A program made the translations under genes and the position numbers. A stretch of DNA of 64,000 nt, taken from positions 91,113-155,112 of the forward strand of contig NZ_KB899495.1 of NCBI RefSeq assembly GCF_000378245.1, given 5' to 3'. The stretch is from Aromatoleum toluclasticum ATCC 700605. GTDB lineage: Bacteria > Pseudomonadota > Gammaproteobacteria > Burkholderiales > Rhodocyclaceae. Of the stretch, positions 41,289 to 49,371 are shown piece after piece; position 1 is the stretch's first letter; each line of letters begins with the position of its first letter. A model generated the notes under the pieces. That model was given only the letters and a program-made list of their open reading frames with translations, was not told the DNA's origin and ran no database searches.

Positions 41289-42779
41289 ATGCTCGCCTAC
41301 CCCCGCTCCCTCGCCCTTGTCCTGAGTATCGGCGCATTGACGGGCTGCGCCGTCGGGCCCGACTACCGGCAGCCCGAGATCGCGCTGTCGTCTGTCTTCC
41401 TCGGAAAGGAAGGTATCGATCGCCGGCAGGTTCAGCACAAGGCAGACCTCCGTGCCTGGTGGGCCGCCTTCAATGATCCTCAACTGACGCACTTCGTCTC
41501 CCTGGCCCTCGAACAAAACCTGGACATCGCGCAAGCGGCGGCACGTGTCGCCCAGTCGCGCGCGTCGTTACGCTACGCCGATGCGGCACTGCTGCCGGCC
41601 GCCAATCTGAGTGCAAGCGCTGCGAGAGCCTACCAGTCCGTCGAGACCCCGCTGGGGCAGGTGCTCGACGCCACACCGGGCTTCGACCGTAGCGGCAGCG
41701 CCTACGAGGCCGACCTCGGTGCGAGCTGGGAGATCGACGTGTTCGGCGGCCTGCGGCGCGGGCAGGAGGCGGCACACGCCGCGTACGAGGCCTCCGAAGC
41801 CGGCGCGGTGGCGACACGGCTGGCAGTGGCCGCGCAGACGGCGGATGTGTACGTCACGATCCGGGGCCTGCAGGCGCGCATCGCGATCGCCAGACAGCAG
41901 GTGGAGACTCGCCGCCAGTTGCTTGCCATGGTCAGGCTCCAGTACGAGAAGGGGGTCGCCGCCGAGCTCCAGACAAACCAGGCCGAGGGTTCGCTCACCC
42001 AGGCCGAGGCGCAGATCCCCGTACTGGAAGCCGGCCTCGATTCGGCGATGAACGCGCTGGACGTGCTGCTCGGCGTGCAGCCGGGAACCTGGCGCACGGA
42101 GCTGGCCGCGGTGGCGCCGGTCCCGGTCGCTCCGGGGCTGGCCGAGACGGGCACCCCAGCCGAGATGATCCGGCGCAGGCCGGATCTGATCGTCGCCGAG
42201 CGGCGCCTGGCTGCGGCCAATGCGCGCATTGGCGTGGCGGTGTCGGAGTACTACCCCAAGTTCTCGCTCGCCGCGCTGGTAGGCGCCGCCACCGCGATCG
42301 CAAGCGGCAACCTCTTCACCGGGCCCGCCAGTCAGGCTCAGGGCGTCCTCGGACTGCGCTGGCGCCTGTTCGACTTCGGCCGCGTCGACGCGCAGATCGC
42401 CGCCGCACGCGGCCAGGAGGCCGAAGCCTTGGCGGCCTACCGCCTGGCCGTGTTGCGGGCGGCCGAGGATGTCGAGAACGCCTTTTCTGCCCTCGTCAAA
42501 CGCGAGGCCCAGCTCGGCATCCTGACGCGAGGTGAAGCGTCGTTCGCCCGTGCGCGCGAGAACTCGTTTGCCGCCTACCAAGGTGGCGTCGTCAGCCTGA
42601 TCGAGGTGCTCGATGCCGACAGCAGCCTGTTGCAGGCGCGCGACGCGAAGGCACAGGCGCAAACAGAGGCGGCGCGCGCCGCCATTACCTCCTTCCGGGC
42701 CTTGGGCGGCGGCTGGGACGCACCCCATGCAAGCGACGACCGCCTCTACAGCAAGCTTTCCACTACTGACCGCAGGTAA
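41289..42779 (+). CDS. Outer-membrane efflux lipoprotein (NodT/OprM type)
   Basis: A 496-aa protein with lipobox LTGC (Cys about residue 20) followed directly by AVGPDYRQPE, the classic start of NodT/OprM-like factors. Further typical blocks are WWAAFNDPQL, RRPDLIVAERRLAAANARIG and LRWRLFDFGRVDAQI. It should complete the tripartite pump with the adaptor and RND permease on the other strand. Expression is probably controlled by the TetR operators just upstream. An SDR gene follows after 5 bp. Confidence 0.93.
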   Translation: MLAYPRSLALVLSIGALTGCAVGPDYRQPEIALSSVFLGKEGIDRRQVQHKADLRAWWAAFNDPQLTHFVSLALEQNLDIAQAAARVAQSRASLRYADAALLPAANLSASAARAYQSVETPLGQVLDATPGFDRSGSAYEADLGASWEIDVFGGLRRGQEAAHAAYEASEAGAVATRLAVAAQTADVYVTIRGLQARIAIARQQVETRRQLLAMVRLQYEKGVAAELQTNQAEGSLTQAEAQIPVLEAGLDSAMNALDVLLGVQPGTWRTELAAVAPVPVAPGLAETGTPAEMIRRRPDLIVAERRLAAANARIGVAVSEYYPKFSLAALVGAATAIASGNLFTGPASQAQGVLGLRWRLFDFGRVDAQIAAARGQEAEALAAYRLAVLRAAEDVENAFSALVKREAQLGILTRGEASFARARENSFAAYQGGVVSLIEVLDADSSLLQARDAKAQAQTEAARAAITSFRALGGGWDAPHASDDRLYSKLSTTDRR

Positions 42780-42784
42780 GCCAA

Positions 42785-43570
42785 ATGGCCAAAACGAACA
42801 ATTCATGGGTGCTCGTCACGGGCGCATCGAGCGGCTTCGGCGAGGAGTTCGCCCGCCAATATGCCGAGCAAGGCCACTCGCTGGTCCTGGTGGCGCGCCG
42901 GCGGGACCGTCTTCAAGCCCTCGCCGAGGCACTACGCAGGCAGTACCGCATCGAGGTCGTGGTGGAGGCGGCCGATCTCTCGGATATTGCGGCGATCACC
43001 GAACTGCATCGGCGCCTCCGCGAGCGGGGCATTGCGATCGACATCCTGATCAACAACGCCGGTCACGGACTGCAAGGGCCGTTCGCGGATAGCCCGCTCG
43101 CCGCAACGCTGGCGATGGTGCAACTGGATGTCGCGAGCCTGACCGCCGTCACCCACGTCTTTGCGCAAGACATGCGGACGCGAGGACGCGGGAAGATCCT
43201 GCTGGTGGCGAGCCTGCTGGCCTACCAGGGCGTGCAGAACTTCGCCGTCTATGCCGCCGCCAAGGCCTACGTGTTGCGTCTGGGTGAGGCGCTTCATCGC
43301 GAGCTCAAGCGCGATGGCGTCACGGTGACGGCGCTTTGCCCAGGCGTGTCGGACACCGGCTTCGCGACCGCGGCGCAGATGACGCTTACCCCCGCACTAA
43401 AGGGCTTGATGATGCAGCCGCCTCCCGTGGTGCGTGCCGGCATCCGCGCCTTGCAGGCCGGACGCATCAGTGTCGTGCCGGGTTGGGCGAACAAGGCCCT
43501 CGTGATCCTCACGTGGGCGACGCCACGCTGGCTGCACCAGGCCTTTTTGTCGCGTGCGATGAACGGATGA
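42785..43570 (+). CDS. Short-chain dehydrogenase/reductase (DltE-like)
   Basis: A 261-aa SDR: cofactor motif TGASSGFGEEFARQYAEQGH, NNAGHG, the active-site Ser in LLVASLLAYQG and YAAAKAY (Tyr/Lys). The group acts on unknown hydrophobic carbonyl substrates with NAD(P)H. It sits 5 bp behind the outer-membrane efflux gene and is therefore likely in the same TetR-controlled transcript, suggesting modification of an exported or toxic compound. The substrate is not predictable. Confidence 0.88.
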   Translation: MAKTNNSWVLVTGASSGFGEEFARQYAEQGHSLVLVARRRDRLQALAEALRRQYRIEVVVEAADLSDIAAITELHRRLRERGIAIDILINNAGHGLQGPFADSPLAATLAMVQLDVASLTAVTHVFAQDMRTRGRGKILLVASLLAYQGVQNFAVYAAAKAYVLRLGEALHRELKRDGVTVTALCPGVSDTGFATAAQMTLTPALKGLMMQPPPVVRAGIRALQAGRISVVPGWANKALVILTWATPRWLHQAFLSRAMNG

Positions 43571-43644
43571 CACGTATTTCCGGCCAAGCGGTGCCCAGCG
43601 CCAACGATCCCGTCCGCCGCCTTCACCCCCCCAAAAGGAGACTC

Positions 43645-43971
43645 ATGATGAAACCCATCCTGGCTTTGTCCGGCATCGCCCTCATCCTTTCCGCCGACAG
43701 CGCGCTGGCCGATCCCGGTCGCACGCTGGACCCGCACGAGCAGGCGCGGCACTTGATACTGAGCGCGACGCAGCATTCGGAAGCCACCCCCAACACGACG
43801 GCACCTGCGACCTTGGCGCTGACGGATCCGCATGAGCTCGCTCGTCGGCGAATCGTCGCATCGACCGGGACGAGTGTCGCGTTCCGGCCTGCGCTGGCGA
43901 CGGGATCGCAGCCGACGATCGACCCGCACGAGCGCGCACGCCGCTCGATTCTGGGAAGCGCCCGTGAGTAG
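43645..43971 (+). CDS. Small periplasmic protein with three DPHE-x-AR repeats
   Basis: A 108-aa secreted protein (signal peptide ALSGIALILSADSALA). The mature part holds three copies of an eleven-residue motif: LDPHEQARHLI, TDPHELARRRI and IDPHERARRSI, separated by Thr/Ala-rich linkers of about 25-30 residues. The start is set by AAAAGGAG four bases before ATG 43645. No family function recognised. It lies in the presumed efflux-SDR transcript. Confidence 0.7.
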   Translation: MMKPILALSGIALILSADSALADPGRTLDPHEQARHLILSATQHSEATPNTTAPATLALTDPHELARRRIVASTGTSVAFRPALATGSQPTIDPHERARRSILGSARE

Positions 43972-44012
43972 CCCGACCCCGTTCCATACCCATACATCAA
44001 GGACTTGATTTC

Positions 44013-44567
44013 ATGACAGCGCCAACCGACGCGATGAATCCTGACGAAACGCTTGCCCACTGGCGGGCCGAGGAAGCGGCCGTGCGCGCCCGTCTCCAAT
44101 CGGCTCCCGGCGTGGCCTCACCGGCCCAGCTCGCCGGGCGCAGCGGATTGCAGATATTCCAGGCGCTCCTCGCCGGCGAGATCCCGCCTCCGCCGATGGC
44201 GGCCACGCTCGACTTCATTCTGCTTTGCGTCGAGCCAGGGTTGGCAGTATTTCAGGGACGGCCTGGCTTCAGCCACTTCAACCCGATGGGCACGGTGCAC
44301 GGCGGCTGGTTCGCGACCATGCTCGACAGCGCGATGGGATGCGCCGTGCATTCCGCGCTGCCGGCCGGCAAGGCGTACACAACCCTGGAACTGAAGCTCA
44401 ACCTCGTCCGCGCGCTCACAGACGCGGTGCCGCTCGTCCGTGCGGAAGGACGGCTGGTCCACGGCGGCCGCCAAGTTGCGACCGCGGAAGGTCGGCTTAT
44501 CGGACCGGACGGCAGGCTTTATGCCCACGCGAGCACCACTTGCCTGGTCTTTGACCAAGCTTCATAG
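44013..44567 (+). CDS. PaaI-family hotdog thioesterase
   Basis: A 184-aa protein with the hotdog-fold motif HFNPMGTVHGGWFATMLDSA (residues about 89-108), where HGG and the following Asp are the usual catalytic region, and a YTTLELKLNLVRAL core strand. The N-terminal 60 residues form a helical extension. Such enzymes hydrolyse acyl-CoA thioesters. It is the last gene of the plus-strand run starting at 41.3 kb. AAGGA precedes the ATG. Confidence 0.85.
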   Translation: MTAPTDAMNPDETLAHWRAEEAAVRARLQSAPGVASPAQLAGRSGLQIFQALLAGEIPPPPMAATLDFILLCVEPGLAVFQGRPGFSHFNPMGTVHGGWFATMLDSAMGCAVHSALPAGKAYTTLELKLNLVRALTDAVPLVRAEGRLVHGGRQVATAEGRLIGPDGRLYAHASTTCLVFDQAS

Positions 44568-44987
44568 AAGATTCGACGCCTGCGATGCGATCGACGCGAC
44601 CACGTGATCCTTCTCCCCTGTCCTACCGTGATCGACGCACCGTTGCATCCCTGCATCGACTGGTGCACATCGCGACTTGATACCAACACCCGAGTAGACG
44701 GCTCGGTCAGGCCTGGGATCTTACGAGATTTATCCAATGCGAACGGGAGCCGCTCGGATGTAGCATATGCTGTGGAAGTACTCAACGAGCTAGACCGTGC
44801 AGAACGCTTGGCCGTTGGCGCCGCAATCGCTTCCGGGCGCACCGTCAGCGTTGCGCGACTGGAACTGCACCTTTGCGCCCCCTGCTAGCGAGTGCGCGTT
44901 CAGTGCTCAAACCAGCCGAAACAGGCACTTGCGTCACTCTTCGTAATATGTCCTTGGCTTACCAAAGATCCGCAAGTGCTTGAATAT

Positions 44988-45039
44988 ATGGGCGACATAC
45001 CGGGATAGAACCGGTGACACCTGGAGCCACAAGACTGGG
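44988..45039 (-). pseudogene. Second tRNA-3'-half-like sequence
   Basis: On the minus strand CTTGTGGCTCCAGGTGTC, then CCGGTTCTATCCCGG and TATGTCGCCCAT follow the copy at 12263-12326 with four substitutions, in the same orientation. It has no terminator behind it and no 5' half. With copy 1 it brackets about 32.7 kb. Confidence 0.55.
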
Positions 45040-45056
45040 CCATAAGCCTATAACAT

Positions 45057-45157
45057 CATACACTTACGTCACTTTTCTTTCAAAACAACGTCTCGCCAAA
45101 CCCAGTAACGGCGCGGAACAGCGGCGGAGTTTTGAAAGTCGTTAGGCGCAACTTGAG
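45057..45157. repeat. Dispersed repeat, copy C
   Basis: Inverted repeat CTTTCAAAAC (45077-45086) / GTTTTGAAAG (45129-45138); ends GTTAGGC (45141-45147). On the minus strand it encodes FQNSAAVPRRYWVWRDVVLK before a stop. Most similar to copy A. Confidence 0.8.
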
Positions 45158-45228
45158 CCATTTCATTGCCATAATCAGCATCAGTCACCACGGAGCGTTA
45201 CTCAGTGATCCCCCCTCGAATCGGCCAG

Positions 45229-45300
45229 CGAGAGCAGCCGCACGGCCGCATCCTCGGCAAGATCCGATGGGTCCTCGATTACACTGAGAGGCTGAACAGC
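45229..45300 (+). pseudogene. Second IS5-like transposase C-terminal remnant
   Basis: Plus strand reads REQPHGRILGKIRWVLDYTE, the same block as at 12506-12592 with I/V, G/S, D/E and Y/H changes. Third-position and conservative changes predominate, suggesting coding ancestry. Confidence 0.4.
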
Positions 45301-45400
45301 AGTCCCACCGCTTGTTTACAGGCGCTACGCTGGCTCATCGGGCCTTGGCCGCGAAAGCGACCTCGAAATGACGCTTGCGTTGAAGCTCTCCGGCCGGCAG

Positions 45401-45817
45401 TCAATGCTCCGGTTCAGTTGGCGTGAGCCAGTTCTCTGTCACCACTTCGGGGTACCTTGCAAAGTCCTTCACGTTGTTGGTGACGACCGTAACGCCGAGC
45501 GCCACCGCATGGGCTGCAATCAACTTGTCGAGATGATCCTTCTTGCTCTCGCGAGAGGCCAGCCGGATCGGGCCGTACGCAAGTGCAGCCTCGGCATCGA
45601 ACGGCATGACCGGGATATCCTGAGCGAGGTCGTCGAGATTGGCGCGCTCGCGCTCTGGATCCGCTGAGGCCGCGACCCCGTATTGAAGTTCGGCAAAGGT
45701 AATCGCTGACATCACGACATCACCCACATAGCACTGCGCAAAACGTCGAGCGACCTCCTCGGGATGGTTCTTCATCAGATAGATGCACATGTTGGTGTCG
45801 AGCATGTAGCGCGCCAT
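45401..45817 (-). CDS. vapC: VapC-family PIN-domain toxin
   Basis: A 138-aa PIN-domain ribonuclease. The N-terminal MARYMLDTNMCIYLMKNHPE carries the first catalytic Asp (D7). The AITFAELQYGVAAS block carries the conserved Glu, and KDHLDKLIAAHAVALGVTVV with TNNVKDFARYP carries the C-terminal acidic residues. VapC toxins cleave tRNA or rRNA. The ATG overlaps the vapB stop (TGATG). All catalytic residues appear present, so it may be active. Confidence 0.92.
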   Translation of the reverse strand: MARYMLDTNMCIYLMKNHPEEVARRFAQCYVGDVVMSAITFAELQYGVAASADPERERANLDDLAQDIPVMPFDAEAALAYGPIRLASRESKKDHLDKLIAAHAVALGVTVVTNNVKDFARYPEVVTENWLTPTEPEH

Positions 45818-46053
45818 CACAGCGAATCCCTTTCGGTTTGCTCCTGATCGCCGCGACCTTCAGCCATGAAGTCCGGGGAGAACCTCGCGAACTTGGCCAT
45901 GACACCGGCGAGAGACCGACGAGCGGGACGAATGCGCAACTCGTCGCCAACGCGTTCGATTTCCAGCTCGATGTCGGTGCGTTCGAAAGCCAGGTCCGAT
46001 GGAATGCGCACGGCCTGTGAATTGCCGTTTTTGAATGCACGCGTGGTGTGCAT
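45817..46053 (-). CDS. vapB: VapB-family AbrB-type antitoxin
   Basis: A 78-aa antitoxin with an AbrB/MazE swapped-hairpin N-terminus (TTRAFKNGNSQAVRIPSDLA, then RVGDELRIRP) and a C-terminal toxin-binding tail (FARFSPDFMAEGRGD). It precedes and overlaps vapC. A dyad TGTAC-N7-GTACA (46073-46089) lies 20 bp upstream and is a likely autoregulatory operator. Confidence 0.92.
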   Translation of the reverse strand: MHTTRAFKNGNSQAVRIPSDLAFERTDIELEIERVGDELRIRPARRSLAGVMAKFARFSPDFMAEGRGDQEQTERDSL

Positions 46054-46072
46054 ATCAATCTCCTGTAGCGGA

Positions 46073-46089
46073 TGTACTATGTATGTACA
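46073..46089. promoter_or_regulatory. Probable VapB operator
   Basis: Inverted repeat TGTAC (46073-46077) / GTACA (46085-46089), 7-bp spacer, 20 bp upstream of the vapB ATG. Another ATGTACA occurs near 46119. VapBC complexes usually bind such dyads. Confidence 0.5.
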
Positions 46090-47209
46090 CTAGATCGAGC
46101 GAGCCATTTTGTAAATACACGGATGTACACCCACCAGACGACAGATTCTGGCATGCACGGGGATCGGATCCCGAACCAAACCCCTTCGAATTCGACGGCC
46201 GGCCACGGGCCGTATCCTATAGGCGGCAGTGCACGGAGCGACCGCAGGCGACGTGGTAGCCGCCTCTGATGCGGTCAGCACACAGTCAGACATCCGACCT
46301 CCCTCGACCAGACCCTGGATCGATGCACCACAATTTCGCCTTCCCTGCAAGCACGCGTTTCACCTGTAGATCCTGCAGATCCCGCAAAAAACCATCAAGC
46401 ACGCGGCGAAGCGCCTTCAGGGCGGAATCGCCGCTTTGCGCGTACTCGACCGCGTGGCGCAAGTGGTCGTAGGCGGCGTGCAACCTTGATCTCTGTGATC
46501 GCCCCCTTGATACGGGTCATGGCTGGGATCGCCAGCCGAATGCGCCACGACGGAAACGCAGGCAAACACCCACGCGTGCTTGCTCATTCGCGCGGCGTCC
46601 GATCCGGCGACGGCGCCAACACTACTTCCAGTTCCAGCACCTCGGCGTCAGCCGCACTGGAATCGAGCATCTGATGGGGCAGGCTGTAGGCGCCCCGCCA
46701 CTTCGTTGCGTCCGAGGCGCTGCGCGGGTTTCTCGCGAATCTCGACATCGGCGCTGTCGAGATCGATAGCCACGTACGCGATCAGCCACCGCTTGTCGGT
46801 GGCTGCATCAAGGACAACGGCCTGCTTGCGTCTGAATTCGAGCACCTTGTCCGCGTGAGCGGGGTTCGTCAGTGGGTCTACGTACTCTATGTCCAGGCCG
46901 ACACGCAGTCGCGATTGCACCGATGCGCCCCTATTTCGGTAAGCGTCAGCCCGAACCCGAGACAGTCTTGACGCTCGGACCATGGTTCCGTGGAGTTGCA
47001 GATCAACCACTGAGCTTCAATTGGAAATTGACGATTTCAAGGCCGCGCCTCGTCGAGTAACGCGGTCAGCCCGGCGCGAACAACTTCACAAAGTGGAGCC
47101 GACCGCGTGCGGGTCGCGCGCAAAACCCCGGGGTTCGCCGCCCGACTCGCACCGCGGCCCTGTGCGCCTGTTGACGACCCCCTTGTCGACACACCCGCGG
47201 CAATGCCCC
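46090..47209. other. Gene-poor stretch with decayed minus-strand coding fragments
   Basis: No intact gene. Minus-strand frames carry protein-like fragments: LRHAVEYAQSGDSALKALRR (about 46286-46483) and VLEFRRKQAVVLDAATDKRW with LIAYVAIDLDSADVEIREKP (about 46680-46900). They are broken by stops and frame changes and could not be assigned. This looks like the right-hand edge of the accessory region. Confidence 0.45.
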
Positions 47210-47914
47210 TCAGCCTGCCTTGAATTGCGCCGAGATGCGTTCCATCACCGTGTGATGGTTGGCCTGTGCGGCAAGGTTGTAGGGCGTCAGGTTCGCGGCG
47301 CGGATGAACGCACGCTCGACCTGCCCTCCTGCGATATCGACATCGATGATGTTGATGCACGCGGGCTCCTGCTCGAAGGCCTTCAGGCCGTGCAGCGAGG
47401 CCCCGACGACATGGCTCAGGATGACGCGGTTGACGGCGTCGTGGGCAACGATCAGCAGATTGGCCCAGCCGTCCGCCTGGACGAGTTCGAGCCACACTTC
47501 AAGCACGCGACGCTGGAAGTCGGTCCAGGATTCGCCGCCAATGAAGCTCGCGTCCGGCTCCGGGGCCCGTTCGTACGCGCGGGTGATGATCTCGTCGCGC
47601 CGCTCCGGCGGCACCGCCGCGAGCCGCCCGGCGCGGATCTCCTTCAGGCGCGGCTCGTCGCGCACCGGCACGGTCCGTCCGTCCAGCACGAGGCTCGCGG
47701 TGTGCGCGGTACGCGCCATGCCGGAAATCACCGCATCGTCGAAGGGAACCTCGCGCAGCAGGGCGCCCGCCGCGCGCGCCTGCTCGCATCCGCGTTCGGT
47801 GAGCGTCACGTGGCGCGGGTCTATGGGGCGTCCGTCGGCATCAAAGTATTGCACCTCGCCGTGGCGCATCAGGTAGATGCGCCGGCGACGCTCCGTACCC
47901 GGCAGACGGCTCAT
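47210..47914 (-). CDS. Histidine phosphatase family protein
   Basis: A 234-aa phosphoglycerate-mutase-like phosphatase. The catalytic motif LMRHGE places the phospho-histidine at H18; the second His is in LLIVAHDAVNRVIL, and RLKEIRAG carries the usual acid. Substrates range from sugar phosphates to small-molecule phosphates. Its ATG overlaps the stop of the DUF6285 gene (TGATGA region). It is the last gene of the minus-strand acyl-CoA cluster and is accompanied by a kinase-like protein, suggesting phosphorylation of a pathway intermediate. Confidence 0.9.
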   Translation of the reverse strand: MSRLPGTERRRRIYLMRHGEVQYFDADGRPIDPRHVTLTERGCEQARAAGALLREVPFDDAVISGMARTAHTASLVLDGRTVPVRDEPRLKEIRAGRLAAVPPERRDEIITRAYERAPEPDASFIGGESWTDFQRRVLEVWLELVQADGWANLLIVAHDAVNRVILSHVVGASLHGLKAFEQEPACINIIDVDIAGGQVERAFIRAANLTPYNLAAQANHHTVMERISAQFKAG

Positions 47915-48315
47915 CAGCCCTGTCCCCCGAGATACTTCGGGTTGCTTTCCATGACCTTGGCGCGGATGGTTTCCTGCAGATGCTGCCGCGCCGCGTCGTG
48001 CCAGGCACCGGCGTCGGCCCGTCCGGCACGTATCGCATGCGCGAACTCGCGGTCGAGCTCATTGAGCTGCCGGCGCAGGTCGGCCGCTCCCGCGGACGCG
48101 TCCCGCCCGGCGTGGCCCAGCAGGCTCCGCAGCGACCTCAGTTCCCTGCGCTCGCCGTCCTCGCCGTTCTTCAACTGGCGCATCGCGATGGCCATGGCGT
48201 TGGCGATCATCAGCGCGGCGTGCTTCCGCTCGGGCGGCAGCACGGGCAGGATCTCTTCCCGCAACAAGTTGCGCGCGGTTTCGAGCAATTGTTCGCCGGT
48301 CGGTTCGTCGCGCAT
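47914..48315 (-). CDS. DUF6285-type protein
   Basis: A 133-aa mostly helical protein (PTGEQLLETARNLLREEILP, HAALMIANAMAIAMRQLKNG). Small proteins of this family are typically encoded next to an aminoglycoside-phosphotransferase-like gene and an acyl-CoA dehydrogenase, exactly as here. Function unknown; it may be a partner of the kinase-like protein. It overlaps both neighbours by 2-4 bp. Confidence 0.75.
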   Translation of the reverse strand: MRDEPTGEQLLETARNLLREEILPVLPPERKHAALMIANAMAIAMRQLKNGEDGERRELRSLRSLLGHAGRDASAGAADLRRQLNELDREFAHAIRAGRADAGAWHDAARQHLQETIRAKVMESNPKYLGGQG

Positions 48316-49325
48316 CAGCGGGCCTCCGTCATGGTCAGGATTTCGTATTCGAGTTCTGGCACGATGTGGCCGGTCAGCGCCAGCATAAGCGAGGTCTCCT
48401 CGCCCGAGAGGTGGCGCTCGGCCTGTTGCACGGCGATCACCGCCCAGTTGAGGTGCGCCATCACTTCCCAGTAGTGGATATCCTCGTCTTCGAGGCGGCG
48501 CCCGGTGACGTTCGCATAGCCACGATAGAGGTCCTCGCGCGCGCCGACGCCGCCCGCCTCGCCCTTTCCGCCGAAGCGCCAGCACTTGGCGCAGAACCAG
48601 CCGACGTCCTCGAGCGGATCGCCCCAGCCGGAGAACTCCCAGTCGAGGATGGCGGCGAGCCCGTTCTCGTCGACCATGTAGTTGCCGGTGCGGAAGTCGC
48701 GATGGCACAGGACGAGCTCGCCGCGCTCGGGGGCGTTGATTTCCAGCCAGCGCAGGCCCCATTCCAGCGCGGGGTGCGCGGTGCGATGGGCGTCGAGGAA
48801 GCGGCGCATCCGTGCGACGTGCTGCAGCGCGGGCGACGAACCCGGCGACGGCAGGAACGCGAGATCCTCGCGCGGCGGGCGGATCGAGTGGATGCGACCG
48901 AGTTCCGCGCCGAGGCGTTCGAGCAGCACGCGACGGTCGCCGCCGAGCGTCGCGTCGCGCACGACGACGTGGGAGGCCGCGATGCCGCCGACAAAGCGCA
49001 TCACGAAGAACTGCTTACCGATCAGGCTCGCATCGCGGCATAGCCACAAGGGCTCCGGCACGGTCACGCCGGCGGCGTAGGCGGCCTTGAGGAGCGCGAA
49101 CTCCTCCGCGCGGCAGTGACTGCCCGACACGCCGGACGGCGAGTCGGTGCGCACGACCAGCTTCAGTTCGGGGGCGAACGCCCCGCCCGCGACCTCGGCC
49201 TGGATGAACCAGTTTTCCTGGATCGAGCCCCCCGAGAGGAGCTTCGCCTCCTTGATCGATACACGGTCGGCACCGGCTTCCCGTCCGATGAATTCTTCCA
49301 GCGCGCTGCGCGTCTGTTCGTTCAT
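48315..49325 (-). CDS. Aminoglycoside-phosphotransferase-like kinase (acyl-CoA dehydrogenase-associated)
   Basis: A 336-aa APH/choline-kinase fold protein. The nucleotide-binding start is LLSGGSIQENWFIQAEV, the catalytic loop is LVLCHRDFRTGNYMVDENG and the metal-binding DWEFSGWGDPLEDVGWF follows. In mycobacteria and proteobacteria such kinases lie beside acyl-CoA dehydrogenases (the ACAD10/11 fusion in animals) and phosphorylate 4-hydroxy fatty acyl groups. The next gene upstream is an acyl-CoA dehydrogenase, supporting that role. Start ATG 49325. Confidence 0.85.
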   Translation of the reverse strand: MNEQTRSALEEFIGREAGADRVSIKEAKLLSGGSIQENWFIQAEVAGGAFAPELKLVVRTDSPSGVSGSHCRAEEFALLKAAYAAGVTVPEPLWLCRDASLIGKQFFVMRFVGGIAASHVVVRDATLGGDRRVLLERLGAELGRIHSIRPPREDLAFLPSPGSSPALQHVARMRRFLDAHRTAHPALEWGLRWLEINAPERGELVLCHRDFRTGNYMVDENGLAAILDWEFSGWGDPLEDVGWFCAKCWRFGGKGEAGGVGAREDLYRGYANVTGRRLEDEDIHYWEVMAHLNWAVIAVQQAERHLSGEETSLMLALTGHIVPELEYEILTMTEAR

Positions 49326-49371
49326 GTTGTGCACACTCGTCCGTGGTTCGGAAATGCGATCGCCAGACGCA

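Larger units (their letters stand above)
44568..45400. other. Gene-poor junction holding repeats and remnants
   Basis: No convincing gene. The stretch contains the second tRNA-like sequence (44988-45039), repeat copy C (45057-45157) and a transposase-like remnant (from 45229), listed separately. The part 44568-44985 shows nothing identifiable. Confidence 0.6.
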
